Below are positions 9,062-18,904 of a stretch of DNA of 64,000 bases, piece after piece. This DNA comes from Candidatus Binatia bacterium. GTDB taxonomy: Bacteria; Desulfobacterota; Binatia; HRBIN30. Location of the stretch: contig BPIR01000003.1 of the NCBI GenBank assembly GCA_026004215.1, positions 186,001-250,000 of the forward strand, given 5' to 3'. Positions within the stretch are counted from its first letter, which is position 1. Each line of letters begins with the position of its first letter. Position numbers and translations under genes: made by a program. The notes below the pieces were generated by a model. The model was not told the DNA's origin, did no database searches, and was given only the letters and a program-made list of their open reading frames with translations.

Positions 9062-11410
9062 ATGGCGAAGAATTTGGTGATCGTCGAATCGCCCGCCAAG
9101 GCGAAGACGTTGCAAAAATATCTCGGGGCGGACTACCAAGTGAAGTCCTCCGTCGGCCACATCAAGGACCTGCCAAAGAGCAGGCTCGGCGTCGATGTGG
9201 AGCACGGCTTTCGCCCGGAGTACGAGGTCATTCACGGCAAGGGAAAAATCGTTGCCGAGTTGCGCAAGGCGGCCAAGGACAAAGACCAAATTTTCTTGGC
9301 GACCGACCCCGACCGTGAGGGCGAAGCCATTGCTTGGCACATCGCCGAGGAATTGAAGAAATCGAAGGCAGCGAAGGGATCGGACGAAGACGCTCGCGTC
9401 CAGCGAGTGCTCTTTCACGAGATTACACAGAGGGCTGTTCAGGAGGCCATGCGGAACCCGCGCCGGCTCGATCGCAACTTGTTCGAAGCGCAGCAAGCGC
9501 GCCGGGTGCTGGACCGATTGGTGGGCTACGAGATTAGCCCACTCTTGTGGGAGAAGGTGCGCCGAGGCTTGTCGGCTGGGCGGGTACAGTCTGTTGCTGT
9601 CCGCCTGATCGTCGATCGCGAGCGGGAGATCCAGAAGTTCCAGCCGAAGGAATACTGGAGCATCACTGCCCGGTTGGAGGGCAAACAGCCCCCCGTATTT
9701 ACGGCACGGCTCTTTAGGATCGGCGAGCAAAAACTCGATCCGGAGACGTTCCGCATCGAAAATGAAGAGGCGGCACGGGAGTTGGTCGAACGACTGCAGG
9801 GAGCTGAGTTTCGCGTCGTTCGTGTGGAAAAAAAAGAACGGCGCCGCTTTCCGGCCCCTCCGTTTACCACCTCTCGGTTGCAGCAAGAGGCCGCGAGGAA
9901 GCTGGGCTTCACGCCCACGCGCACCATGCGGATCGCTCAGCGTTTGTACGAAGGCGTGGAACTGGGGCCGGAGGGGTCCGTGGGCTTGATCACGTACATG
10001 CGCACGGACTCCACTCGCATATCCACCGACGCACAAACTCAGGCGCGCAGTGTAATCCGAGAAAAGTTTGGCGCCGATTACTTGCCGGCAGAGCCTCCCA
10101 CGTACCCGAGCAAAAAGGGGGCACAGGATGCGCACGAGGCCATACGGCCAACGTCTTTGGACTATGCGCCCGAAAGGGTCAAACCGTACCTGAAGGCGGA
10201 AGAATACGAACTCTATAAATTAATTTGGGATCGCTTCCTCGCCAGCCAGATGCGTCCGGCAGTGTTCGATCGGACCACGGTGGACATCAGAGCGGCAGAC
10301 ACTCTATTTCGAGCCACCGGACAAGTGATGAAGTTCGACGGCTTCACGCGGGTGTACACTGAGGGCCGCGACGAAGAGGCCCCACCTGCGGGTGAGGATG
10401 AAGAGGCAAACGGTGCGAGCGAAACCAGTGCTGCACAACTCCCACCTTTGGAAGAGGGCGAGGTGCTCCGCTTGCTCGCACTGGAGCCTGCCCAGCACTT
10501 TACCCAACCGCCGCCGCGGTTCACTCAAGCGACGCTGGTCAAAGAGCTCGAAGAAAAGGGCATTGGCCGGCCCTCGACGTACGCGACCATCGTGGGCACG
10601 ATCTTGAACCGCGAATACGTGGTGGAAGATTCTTCGAAAAGACTGAGACCAACGGAACTGGGATTTTTGGTGACCGACCTCCTCGTGCAGGCCTTTCCGG
10701 ACATTCTCAACGTCGAATTCACTGCCGGCATGGAGGAACAGTTGGACAAGGTCGAAGAGGGCAAGGAAACATGGACCGAGACGCTGCGCCGCTTTTACGA
10801 ACCGTTCAAGCGCGACTTGGAGCAGGCCCGGCAAGTGATGCGCGACGTAAAAGGGGGTCAGGTGACTGAGGTTCCCTGCCCGAGCTGCGGAGCACCGATG
10901 GTGATGCGGTGGGGCCGTACGGGAGATTACCTCGCGTGTTCGAAATACCCGGACTGCAAGACGACCCGCAACTTCGTTCGCGATCAGGATGGGCGCATCC
11001 GCATCGTGGAGCGGGAGACGACGGATGAAACTTGCCCAACGTGCGGTAAACCCATGGAGGTCCGTTACGGCCGTTTCGGTAAGTTTCTGGGTTGCGCGGG
11101 CTACCCCGAGTGCAAGACGATCCTGCCATACGAGCGGCCAAAGGAAACGGGGGTGCAGTGCCCTGACTGCCAGCAGGGTCAAATTCTCGAAAAACGTTCG
11201 CGAGCAGGGAAAACCTTTTTTAGCTGTAGTCGGTACCCCGAGTGTCGCTTCGCAACGTGGGACCGCCCGGTGCCGCAACCGTGCCCGGAGTGTGGGGCCC
11301 CGTTCGTGGTGGAGAAGACGACGAAGCGCCAGGGAACCGTCCGCCGCTGTTTGACGGAAGGCTGCGGTTACCGGGAAACGGTCAGCGAGGCGGTAGAGGA
11401 TGTTCTGTAA
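9062..11410 (+). CDS. topA: DNA topoisomerase I (type IA)
   Basis: 782 residues, starting MAKNLVIVESPAKAKTLQKY. The Toprim domain has the acidic motif ATDPDREGEAIAWH. The catalytic tyrosine lies in TYMRTDSTRIS, near residue 312. About residues 440-460 form an acidic linker (EEAPPAGEDEEANG). The C-terminus carries four zinc-ribbon modules, opening with CPSCGAPM, CPTCGKPM, CPDCQQGQ and CPECGAPF; the last keeps a CLTEGC half. The enzyme relaxes negative supercoils. The dprA-topA-trmFO order is common in bacteria outside the gammaproteobacteria, so the context supports all three calls. Confidence 0.97.
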   Translation: MAKNLVIVESPAKAKTLQKYLGADYQVKSSVGHIKDLPKSRLGVDVEHGFRPEYEVIHGKGKIVAELRKAAKDKDQIFLATDPDREGEAIAWHIAEELKKSKAAKGSDEDARVQRVLFHEITQRAVQEAMRNPRRLDRNLFEAQQARRVLDRLVGYEISPLLWEKVRRGLSAGRVQSVAVRLIVDREREIQKFQPKEYWSITARLEGKQPPVFTARLFRIGEQKLDPETFRIENEEAARELVERLQGAEFRVVRVEKKERRRFPAPPFTTSRLQQEAARKLGFTPTRTMRIAQRLYEGVELGPEGSVGLITYMRTDSTRISTDAQTQARSVIREKFGADYLPAEPPTYPSKKGAQDAHEAIRPTSLDYAPERVKPYLKAEEYELYKLIWDRFLASQMRPAVFDRTTVDIRAADTLFRATGQVMKFDGFTRVYTEGRDEEAPPAGEDEEANGASETSAAQLPPLEEGEVLRLLALEPAQHFTQPPPRFTQATLVKELEEKGIGRPSTYATIVGTILNREYVVEDSSKRLRPTELGFLVTDLLVQAFPDILNVEFTAGMEEQLDKVEEGKETWTETLRRFYEPFKRDLEQARQVMRDVKGGQVTEVPCPSCGAPMVMRWGRTGDYLACSKYPDCKTTRNFVRDQDGRIRIVERETTDETCPTCGKPMEVRYGRFGKFLGCAGYPECKTILPYERPKETGVQCPDCQQGQILEKRSRAGKTFFSCSRYPECRFATWDRPVPQPCPECGAPFVVEKTTKRQGTVRRCLTEGCGYRETVSEAVEDVL

Positions 11411-11465
11411 ACTGCCGGAGTAGCGCCTAACGGCTTGTCTCGGGATTCGAAGCATTCAAGGTTGG

Positions 11466-12869
11466 ATGAGAACAACGATGAAAAGCGAGGACTGCAAAAA
11501 TTCCATGCCGCGGTTTCTTCAGACGGCCGAACCGGTAACGATCGTGGGGGGTGGATTGGCGGGCGCGGAAGCGGCGTGGCAACTTGCGCAGCGAGGTGTG
11601 CCCGTGCGCTTGTACGAAATGCGCCCACACCGCCAAACCGAAGCCCATCGGACCGACCGTTTGGCGGAGCTGGTGTGTTCCAACTCGTTCCGCAGTGCAA
11701 GTCTGGATACCGCTGTTGGCTTGCTCAAGGAAGAAATGCGCCGTTTGGGCTCTTTGGTCTTGGCGGCGGCAGAACGCACGAGCGTGCCTGCGGGTTCGGC
11801 ACTGGCTGTGGACCGCGACTCGTTTTCCACCGCAGTGACCCGTGCCGTAACGGAGTGTCCCGAGATCACGATTGTGCGGGAAGAACTCCGCGACATTCCC
11901 GAAGGGCTTTGCATCATTGCTACGGGCCCCCTCACTTCGCCGGCGCTGTCGTATGCATTGCAGGAACTCTTGGGCCAAAGGTATTTGTACTTTTACGATG
12001 CCATCGCCCCGATCGTTACCGCAGACTCGATCGATCGCTCCGTGGTCTTTGCGGCGTCTCGTTACGGAAAAGGGGGCGAAGATTATCTCAACTGCCCGAT
12101 GACGCGTGATGAGTACTACGCGTTTGTGGACGCAGTGTTGGCCGCGGAAAAGGTTCCGGTCCGGGATTTTGAGCGGTGCATTTACTTCGAAGGTTGTATG
12201 CCCATTGAAGAAATGGCCCGACGGGGCCGCGATACGCTCGCTTTTGGCCCGATGCGTCCGGTGGGGCTGGTGGATCCGAGAACGGGCGAGCGGCCGTATG
12301 CCGTTGTTCAGCTCCGTCAGGATAACGCAGCGGCGACGCTCTATAACATGGTTGGCTTCCAGACCAAAATGACGTATCCAGAGCAGCGGCGAGTGTTTCG
12401 CATGATCCCCGGGCTGGAAAAGGCAGAGTTTGTTCGGCTGGGTAGCTTGCACCGTAACACCTTCATCAATTCGCCACGCGTGCTCGCTCCCACGCTCCAA
12501 CTCCGGCACCGCCCGGCCACGTTCCTGGCGGGGCAACTTGTCGGCGTCGAAGGGTACGTCGAGTCTGCTGCTACAGGGCTTCTCGCCGGCGTGAACATTG
12601 CCCGAATCCTGGCCGGCCTTCCCTGCGTGGTCCCGCCGCCAACGACGGCTCTCGGTTCGCTCCTCGCCTATATTTCCGATCCGCGCCGACGTGATTTCCA
12701 GCCGATGAATGCCAACTACGGGTTGTTTCCGCCTCTACCGGGGCGAGAGCGGGGCCGGGAGAAACGCGAGCGCTTGGCGCGGCGCGCTCTTCGGGATCTC
12801 GATGATTGGATAGAACAGAATCGGCTGATGCCGCACAAGCCTATGGGAATCTTGGCCGCGAGCTCGTAA
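11466..12869 (+). CDS. trmFO: TrmFO, folate/FAD-dependent tRNA U54 methyltransferase
   Basis: 467 residues. The FAD-binding N-terminus reads [20 protein letters not shown], followed by the family signatures [20 protein letters not shown] and [20 protein letters not shown]. Further family blocks are [30 protein letters not shown] and [20 protein letters not shown]. The enzyme makes ribothymidine at position 54 of tRNA using methylene-tetrahydrofolate. The first ATG is at 11466; in-frame ATGs at 11478 and 11505 are also plausible, because homologs usually begin just before the FAD motif. It lies 55 bases after topA and 28 before the CBS-ACT gene. Confidence 0.95.
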   Translation: MRTTMKSEDCKNSMPRFLQTAEPVTIVGGGLAGAEAAWQLAQRGVPVRLYEMRPHRQTEAHRTDRLAELVCSNSFRSASLDTAVGLLKEEMRRLGSLVLAAAERTSVPAGSALAVDRDSFSTAVTRAVTECPEITIVREELRDIPEGLCIIATGPLTSPALSYALQELLGQRYLYFYDAIAPIVTADSIDRSVVFAASRYGKGGEDYLNCPMTRDEYYAFVDAVLAAEKVPVRDFERCIYFEGCMPIEEMARRGRDTLAFGPMRPVGLVDPRTGERPYAVVQLRQDNAAATLYNMVGFQTKMTYPEQRRVFRMIPGLEKAEFVRLGSLHRNTFINSPRVLAPTLQLRHRPATFLAGQLVGVEGYVESAATGLLAGVNIARILAGLPCVVPPPTTALGSLLAYISDPRRRDFQPMNANYGLFPPLPGRERGREKRERLARRALRDLDDWIEQNRLMPHKPMGILAASS

Positions 12870-12897
12870 GGGAAGGACGCGGCCCGAAGGGCGAACG

Positions 12898-13512
12898 ATG
12901 CTCGTGGGAGAGCACATGACTTCTCCGGTGATCACTGTGGCGCCACACGCCACCGTGGCCGAGGCTCGCCGGTTGATGCGCGAACACGACATTCGCCACC
13001 TTCCTGTGATCGAGCGGTCGCGCTTGATTGGCATCGTTGCCCGTAGCGACTTGAACTGGCCCTCCACGGCACGTGTGCCCGACGAGATGCCTGTAGCCGA
13101 AGTCATGAGCGGGAATGTGATTGCGGTAACCCCTCGGACGACGATGGAGAACGCCGCGAGTTTGATGTTGGCCAATAAGATCGGGGCGCTTCCGGTGGTG
13201 GATGAGGAAGAGCACGTGGTAGGTATCTTAACCGCAGCGGATATTTTGTCGGTATTCCTGGACGTCATGGGAGTAGGCTCGGGAGCCCGTCGCATCGAGA
13301 TTCGCCTTCCCGATCGTCCGGGCGCGCTGGCCCCTGCGGTCCGGTGTATTGGAAATCTCGGGGTCAACATTGTGAGTGTCGTCTCGGCCCGCGAACAGGA
13401 AGGATGGCGTAGCCTGGTGCTTCGGTTGGCCACAGACGACCTCGAACCGGTGCTCACGGCACTGGCAGACCTCGGGGTGGAGGTCGTGTCAACGGGTGAA
13501 GGGGACGACTGA
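12898..13512 (+). CDS. CBS-pair plus ACT domain regulator (AcuB-like)
   Basis: 204 residues. Two CBS domains fill about residues 1-125: the first has MTSPVITVAPHATVAEARRL and the second MSGNVIAVTPRTTMENAASL. An ACT-like domain follows (RIEIRLPDRPGALAPAVRCI). CBS pairs bind adenine nucleotides and ACT domains bind amino acids, so the protein is likely a small sensor of energy or amino-acid state. Its last 17 bases overlap the probable start of glnE, which suggests translational coupling. A link to nitrogen regulation is inference from this coupling. Confidence 0.85.
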   Translation: MLVGEHMTSPVITVAPHATVAEARRLMREHDIRHLPVIERSRLIGIVARSDLNWPSTARVPDEMPVAEVMSGNVIAVTPRTTMENAASLMLANKIGALPVVDEEEHVVGILTAADILSVFLDVMGVGSGARRIEIRLPDRPGALAPAVRCIGNLGVNIVSVVSAREQEGWRSLVLRLATDDLEPVLTALADLGVEVVSTGEGDD

Positions 13513-16500
13513 AGCCATTGCGCCTGAGGACCCGGAAGTGGTCGCCACCCTCGACCATTTCGGGGTGCCGCTCCAGCGATTGCGCGCTTGGCTCGACGGG
13601 CCCGGGCGATGTTGGCTCGCGCCAGAAGACGCAGCAGGATTTGCGGCGCTCTTGGCGGAGGCTCCCGATCCGGAGCTCGCACTGACAAGCTTAGAGCGCT
13701 TGACTCCTTTGGCTCGGCCGGAAGGGCCCGAATGCCCAGGGAGGGGATGGTGGCAGGACTTGTTAACGGTTTTGGGCGGAAGCGCTTCGTTCGCAAATTG
13801 GCTGGCCGCACAAGGTCCGACGTGGGTGCGCACCTTCACCCATGCTCGCACGAGCGTGCTCCACAGCGCGGCCGACCATGTGCAGCACTTGGAAGACGCT
13901 CTCCGGGAGCCATGGCCGTCCTTTGCCGACCGATTGCGACAGTATCGCCATGGCGAATACCTCCGGATCGGGTTGAACGACCTGGTCGGTCGCTGGCCGG
14001 TCGACACGACTTGGCAGCAACTGAGCGAATTGGCGGTAGGGGTCGTGGAAAGCGCCTTCCGATGGGCCTGCAAGCAAATGGAGGCAGAACACGGAGCGTG
14101 GTGGGATGCGGCGGGCGCCCGTGCCCCTTTCGTGGTGCTGGGCATGGGTAAGCTGGGAGGAGGAGAGCTGAACTTTAGCTCGGACATCGACCTGGTGTAC
14201 TTGTACGACTCCGACCAAGGGCGGAGCGATGGGTGCCACGGCAACAGTGTACCTCCGCGCGTGTATTTCACACGCCTGGCGGAATGGCTCACCCGCGCGT
14301 TGCAAGAAGTGACCCCGTCTGGATTTGCCTTTCGAGTGGACTTGCGCCTCCGCCCCGATGGAATCAACGGGCCCATGGTGAACTCCGTGTCCAACGCCCT
14401 CCTGTACTACGAGTCGTACGGCCAGACTTGGGAGCGCATCGCGCTGCTCAAGGCGCGCCCGATTGCGGGTGACCTCGGGTTGGGAGAGCGATTCTTACGA
14501 GAAGTGCGGCCCTTTGTGTTCCGCCGCTATTTGGACTTCGCCACTTTGGCCGATATGCAGCGACTGAAAGTGCAAATCGAGGCCCAGCTCGCCCGGAAGA
14601 GCGACGAGTTCAACGTGAAGTTGGGTCGCGGTGGAATCCGTGAGATCGAGTTTGTCGTCCAGTCCATGCAACTGATTCATGGCGGGCGGGACGAGCGCGT
14701 GCGTTGCCGCTCCACTGTCGAGGCCATCCAACGGTTGGCCGTGTGTCGTTACCTTCCTCAGGCTGACGCCGACGGACTCGTCGAGGCCTACCGTTTCCTG
14801 CGTAACGTGGAACACAAGCTCCAAATCGAAGCGCAACGCCAAACTCATTCCCTCCCGGCCGATGTGCGCCGACGAGAGGTGTTGGCCCGCCGCCTCGGCT
14901 ACAGGGGAAGCAATGCGCTCGTCGCGTTTTTGAACGACCTTGCCGCTCATCGCCAGGTTGCGCGCACGGCGTTCGAAAAACTGTTTTTCCAGCCTGCGGA
15001 AGAACGCCGTGCGGCCGTGGAGGAAGCGGAAGAGCGGATGATCGCGGTGCTGTCCGACCGCGAAGCGGCGCTGGAAGTTTTAGCGTCTTTGGGTTTTCGC
15101 GATCCCGAGCAGAGCTACGAGCACTTGCTGTTCTTGCGCGATGGCCCCCCGTCGGCTCCGTCCAGCCCCCGCCGGAGGCAAGTTCTCTTCGATTTGCTTC
15201 CGAGTCTCCTCGCGGCCGCTCGGCGCGCTCCGAATCCGGACCTTGCCCTGCAAAACATGGCGAGTTTCATCGCGGCCATAGGAGCCCGAACGAGTTTTTT
15301 GGCTTTGCTGCGGGAGAACCCTGGCACGATGCGCATGCTTGTGCGGGTCTTCGCCACGAGCCAGTATTTAGCCAATCAGTTCATTCGGCACCCTGAGCTG
15401 TTGGATTCTTTGGTGCGCGCGGACTTGGTGCGGGTGCGCCGCTCGCGGGAAGAGTTGGCGGCGGATTTGCGTAGCTTGCTCTCTGCCGTCGAGGACTTCG
15501 AGTCGCAACTCGACGTGCTTCGCAGATTTCGCAATCAGGAATTTCTTCGCATTGGCGTGAACTGCGTGGAAAATCTTCTCGACGAGCAGGAAGTGGGTGA
15601 GGAGTTATCGAACCTCGCCGAGGTATGCCTCGAAGCGGCCATTGAGATTGCCGGGGCCCGTGCTCGCGAACGCTTTGAGCTCGTCGAGTTGCCCGGCCGA
15701 CTGGTGGTGCTGGGACTGGGTAAACTCGGGGCCAGGGAGCTCAATTTCAACTCCGATCTCGATTTGATTTTCGTGTACGAGCCTCGAGAGCACGGAAAGA
15801 GTACCGTGGTGCCCCATGAGGTCTTCACGTGGTTCGCCCAGCGACTCATCACCGTGCTGCAGGTGCCAACCAAGGAAGGCATTGTATACCGTATCGATAC
15901 CCGCTTGCGTCCGTCGGGCCACTCGGGGCCACTTGTTTCTTCGCTCGCCGGATTTCGGTTGTATCACGAACAGAGTGCGCAGATTTGGGAGCGGCAAGCG
16001 CTCATCAAGGCTCGAGCGGTGGCAGGCGATCCGGATCTGGGAGCGCAGGTAGAGGCGATTGTCGAAGCGTTTGTCTACCGCGCGCCACTTCGCCCTCAGG
16101 AAGTAGCGGAAATCCGCCGTTTGCGCGGGCGCATGGAACGAGAGCTCGCCAAGGAAGGCACGGATCACGTCAACATCAAGACGGGCCGCGGGGGGCTGGT
16201 CGACATCGAGTTTCTTGTGCAAATGTTGCAACTGCACTGTGGCCATGCCTGCCGGGAGCTGCGCCAGCGCGCTACGCTGTCGGCGCTGGAAGCGCTGGCG
16301 GTGCGCCGGGTCTTGCCGCGAGAGGATGCCGCGGTTCTGGCCAGCGGGTACCGGTTCTTGCGGCGGTTAGAACAAAGCTTGCGGCTGCTCCATGACCGGC
16401 CGGTAGAAGATCTGGAACGCCACGATCTCGACCTCGTCATTCTCGCGCGCCGCTTGGGATTCGGCGGGAGCGGCGACCCGGCTCAGGCCTTGTGGCAAGA

Positions 16501-16585
16501 ATACGTGGAGCGGCGGGAAACCATTCGCCGCAAGTACGAGGAATGGTTCGATCGAGCAGAACGCGGCGAAGTCTGTTGCGGCTAG
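13496..16585 (+). CDS. glnE: bifunctional glutamine synthetase adenylyltransferase/deadenylylase
   Basis: About 1029 residues. I choose GTG 13496 because GGAGG lies at 13479-13483 and because the longer frame from 13376 reads as low-quality sequence inside the upstream gene. Two nucleotidyltransferase domains are visible: GMGKLGGGELNFSSDIDLVY in the N-terminal half and GLGKLGARELNFNSDLDLIF in the C-terminal half. Each is followed by its GRGGIREIEFVVQ or GRGGLVDIEFLVQ helical segment. The enzyme adds or removes AMP on GlnA in response to PII and glutamine. Length fits the family (about 950-1000). It overlaps the CBS-ACT gene by 17 bases. Confidence 0.95.
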   Translation: MKGTTEAIAPEDPEVVATLDHFGVPLQRLRAWLDGPGRCWLAPEDAAGFAALLAEAPDPELALTSLERLTPLARPEGPECPGRGWWQDLLTVLGGSASFANWLAAQGPTWVRTFTHARTSVLHSAADHVQHLEDALREPWPSFADRLRQYRHGEYLRIGLNDLVGRWPVDTTWQQLSELAVGVVESAFRWACKQMEAEHGAWWDAAGARAPFVVLGMGKLGGGELNFSSDIDLVYLYDSDQGRSDGCHGNSVPPRVYFTRLAEWLTRALQEVTPSGFAFRVDLRLRPDGINGPMVNSVSNALLYYESYGQTWERIALLKARPIAGDLGLGERFLREVRPFVFRRYLDFATLADMQRLKVQIEAQLARKSDEFNVKLGRGGIREIEFVVQSMQLIHGGRDERVRCRSTVEAIQRLAVCRYLPQADADGLVEAYRFLRNVEHKLQIEAQRQTHSLPADVRRREVLARRLGYRGSNALVAFLNDLAAHRQVARTAFEKLFFQPAEERRAAVEEAEERMIAVLSDREAALEVLASLGFRDPEQSYEHLLFLRDGPPSAPSSPRRRQVLFDLLPSLLAAARRAPNPDLALQNMASFIAAIGARTSFLALLRENPGTMRMLVRVFATSQYLANQFIRHPELLDSLVRADLVRVRRSREELAADLRSLLSAVEDFESQLDVLRRFRNQEFLRIGVNCVENLLDEQEVGEELSNLAEVCLEAAIEIAGARARERFELVELPGRLVVLGLGKLGARELNFNSDLDLIFVYEPREHGKSTVVPHEVFTWFAQRLITVLQVPTKEGIVYRIDTRLRPSGHSGPLVSSLAGFRLYHEQSAQIWERQALIKARAVAGDPDLGAQVEAIVEAFVYRAPLRPQEVAEIRRLRGRMERELAKEGTDHVNIKTGRGGLVDIEFLVQMLQLHCGHACRELRQRATLSALEALAVRRVLPREDAAVLASGYRFLRRLEQSLRLLHDRPVEDLERHDLDLVILARRLGFGGSGDPAQALWQEYVERRETIRRKYEEWFDRAERGEVCCG

Positions 16586-16656
16586 CTGTTGCAACGAAGG
16601 TTTCATTGACTGGACGGGCCCCATGAGCTAGCCACCCCGGCTCCGAGGAGCGGCCG

Positions 16657-17574
16657 GTGGAACGAACAGAATACATTTGGCTGGACGGTCAGTTTGTGGC
16701 TTGGGACGAAGCTCGAGTGCACGTGCTGACCCATACGCTCCATTACGGGCTGGGCGTGTTCGAGGGCATCCGCTGTTACGAAGGTACGCAAGGTCAGGCC
16801 TTTGTCTTCCGGCTTTCGGAGCACGTGGAGCGATTATTTGCCTCGGCCCATATCTTGGGCATCCGCATCCCATTTGCTCGTGCTGCGATTGAAGCAGCTT
16901 GTGTGGAGACCATCCGCATCAATCGTTTGCGATCCGGGTACATCCGGCCGCTGGTGTTTCTCGGCGACGGGGAGATGGGATTGGCTGCGGTTCACAATCC
17001 CGTGCGCGTGGCGATTGCGGCATGGCCATGGGGGGCGTACCTGGGCGAAGAAGGGCTGCGCAATGGCGTGCGCCTCAAAACATCCTCGTTTCAGCGGATG
17101 CACGTGAACACGTTCATGACGAAGGCCAAGGCGGTCGGAAACTACGTGAACTCGATCTTGGCGGCGATCGAGGCACGGCGCGCTGGTTTCGACGAAGCGA
17201 TGATGTTGGATACGGATGGCTTTGTGGCGGAATGTAGCGGGGAGAACTTGTTTGTCGTTCGTCGCGGGGTGGTAAAGACGCCGCCTTTGACCTCTGTATT
17301 GGAAGGAATCACGCGTGCTTCCGTGTTGACCTTATTGGAGGGCATGCGGGTTCGGTGTGTGGAGGAACGCTTCACGCGCGACGAAGCGTACATTGCCGAC
17401 GAAGTCTTCATGACCGGTACGGCTGCCGAAGTCACGCCGGTGCGCGAAATCGATGGGCGAGTGATCGGGGATGGCTCCCCGGGGCCCATCACTCGCGCCT
17501 TGCAGGAGCAGTTCCATGCAATCGTCAAGGGAGAAGTCGCCGAGTATCGCCATTGGTTGACACCGGTTCCGTGA
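16657..17574 (+). CDS. ilvE: branched-chain amino acid aminotransferase
   Basis: 305 residues from a GTG at 16657, with GAGGAG about 6 bases upstream. Class IV PLP-enzyme signatures are present: HTLHYGLGVFEGIRCY near the N-terminus, then the pyridoxal lysine region TFMTKAKAVGNYVNSILAAI, then DEAMMLDTDGFVAECSGENL and the C-terminal EVFMTGTAAEVTPVREIDGR. It catalyses the last step of leucine, isoleucine and valine synthesis, using glutamate as amino donor. Length is normal. It is the last gene of the plus-strand housekeeping run before the secreted-protein array. Confidence 0.95.
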   Translation: MERTEYIWLDGQFVAWDEARVHVLTHTLHYGLGVFEGIRCYEGTQGQAFVFRLSEHVERLFASAHILGIRIPFARAAIEAACVETIRINRLRSGYIRPLVFLGDGEMGLAAVHNPVRVAIAAWPWGAYLGEEGLRNGVRLKTSSFQRMHVNTFMTKAKAVGNYVNSILAAIEARRAGFDEAMMLDTDGFVAECSGENLFVVRRGVVKTPPLTSVLEGITRASVLTLLEGMRVRCVEERFTRDEAYIADEVFMTGTAAEVTPVREIDGRVIGDGSPGPITRALQEQFHAIVKGEVAEYRHWLTPVP

Positions 17575-17601
17575 GCGACGCGAGTTTTCGCGCAATTTGA
17601 A

Positions 17602-17630
17602 TTGACACACCAGATCGTTCCGATTATAAG
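17602..17630 (+). promoter_or_regulatory. strong sigma-70-type promoter for secreted pair A1-B1
   Basis: TTGACA at 17602-17607, a 17-base spacer and TATAAG at 17625-17630, followed by CCGG. This is close to the sigma-70 consensus, sits in an otherwise GC-rich gap, and lies about 90 bases before the A1 start. The same arrangement recurs at 20119-20147 before the second pair. Confidence 0.7.
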
Positions 17631-17719
17631 CCGGGGGCCTGGATGTGTGGTGTGGAGTACGACGAGAGGGCCGGGCAGCGGGCCTTGGCGACACGGGGGA
17701 CGCGACGGAGGAATGGGGA

Positions 17720-18904
17720 GTGAAGGGTAAACTGAGCCGGTGGGTGGTTCGATGTGCAATTGTCACCTGGGTGGCTTCAGTGACTGTGGTGCCGTCGCTT
17801 GTCGCCGAAGTGACCATCGAGCGGGGAAGTTCGATTTTGATCTTCCCGAAGGTGATCTCGGATGCAGACGGGCTACTCACCCGCGGGTACCCGGTCGAGA
17901 CGATTATTCAGATTTCCAATACGTCTAACTCGCTTGCGTTTGCCCATTGCTTTTACGTCAACGCGGCACCGCTCGATCCGCGACAACCACCGGGCCCGTT
18001 CAATCCGCCTCAGTGGCAAGAGGTGGATTTCGACATCGTGCTGACCAAGCAGCAGCCCACGTACTGGGTTGTTGGCCAAGGGCGCCGGGTGGATCCGACG
18101 GATCCGCAGTGCAGCCGGGTGCCGCCTGTGTTGAGCTGTCCCAATTCCGGGTTCGATCCGGGGGCCATCCCGGCAGTGCCGCCGAATTTCCAGGGCCAAT
18201 TGGTGTGCATCGAAGTGGATGCGGCGGGAGCGCCCCTGAATGGGAACCGCCTCAAGGGCGAGGCGACTTTGGTGGTGCCGCAAGCGACCACAGTGGGCGG
18301 CGCGACGATGCGTTTGGGGGAAGCAAGCAAGTACAACGCGGTTGGAATTGTTGGACTCAATACCGACACCAATTCCAACGATGGAGATTTGACGCTGTGC
18401 TTGGGAGGGCCACCGAGGCCTGGGTGCCCCGGGGGTGCGGAGTACAACGGGTGTCCGGATGCGGTCATAGTCAACCATTTTGGGGAACGTGCGACCATGC
18501 CCGCCTTGCCTCCCGCGGACATCGCGAACTCCCGGGTGGATACGGAGGTCACACTGGTCCCGTGTGCGCAGGACTTCGAAAATCAAATTCCCGGATCGGT
18601 CGTGGTCCAGTTCCGGGTAACGAACGAGTTCGAAAACCTGTTTTCCGCGAGCACCACGGTGACCTGCTGGTCGAACTTTCGCTTGAACGAGGTGGGGCGG
18701 GTCTTTGACGTGAGCTTCCTCGGTACCCGCTTTGCTCAAACCCGTATGACGCCAGGAGGTCCGGAGCAGCCGGGCTTTGTGGGCGTTTCCGAGGAGTTTT
18801 ACAACGACGGGCGGGGTATTGTTTCCCGTGCGGCGCTCAACCTGCACGTCGAGGGTGAGCGCCCCGGTGGAGACGTGATTCGAATCCCGGAGGTGGCGCC
18901 ATGA
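17720..18904 (+). CDS. secreted protein of unknown family, paralog A1
   Basis: 394 residues from a GTG at 17720 with GGAGG 8 bases upstream. A signal peptide is clear (VKGKLSRWVVRCAIVTWVAS), with cleavage near VAEV. The mature chain opens with the block shared by all four paralogs, SSILIFPKV, then IIQISNTSN and AHCFYVN. Later shared blocks are NPPQWQEVDFDIVLTKQQPT, KGEATLV, KYNAVG, GAEYNGCPDAVIVNHF, EVTLVPCAQDFENQ and VTNEFENLFSAS. Cysteines are spaced as if forming disulfides. It resembles A2 (20214-21383) more than the B copies. The stop overlaps the B1 start. I know no named family; extracellular or periplasmic location is inferred. Confidence 0.85.
   Translation: MKGKLSRWVVRCAIVTWVASVTVVPSLVAEVTIERGSSILIFPKVISDADGLLTRGYPVETIIQISNTSNSLAFAHCFYVNAAPLDPRQPPGPFNPPQWQEVDFDIVLTKQQPTYWVVGQGRRVDPTDPQCSRVPPVLSCPNSGFDPGAIPAVPPNFQGQLVCIEVDAAGAPLNGNRLKGEATLVVPQATTVGGATMRLGEASKYNAVGIVGLNTDTNSNDGDLTLCLGGPPRPGCPGGAEYNGCPDAVIVNHFGERATMPALPPADIANSRVDTEVTLVPCAQDFENQIPGSVVVQFRVTNEFENLFSASTTVTCWSNFRLNEVGRVFDVSFLGTRFAQTRMTPGGPEQPGFVGVSEEFYNDGRGIVSRAALNLHVEGERPGGDVIRIPEVAP

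Noticed and set aside
9053..10135. 360-codon open frame on the minus strand under topA
   Set aside because: topA motifs are complete on the plus strand; the minus frame has no domain.
13376..13495. Longer N-terminus for GlnE
   Set aside because: The extra residues are a shadow of the CBS-ACT frame; GTG 13496 has a nearby GGAGG.
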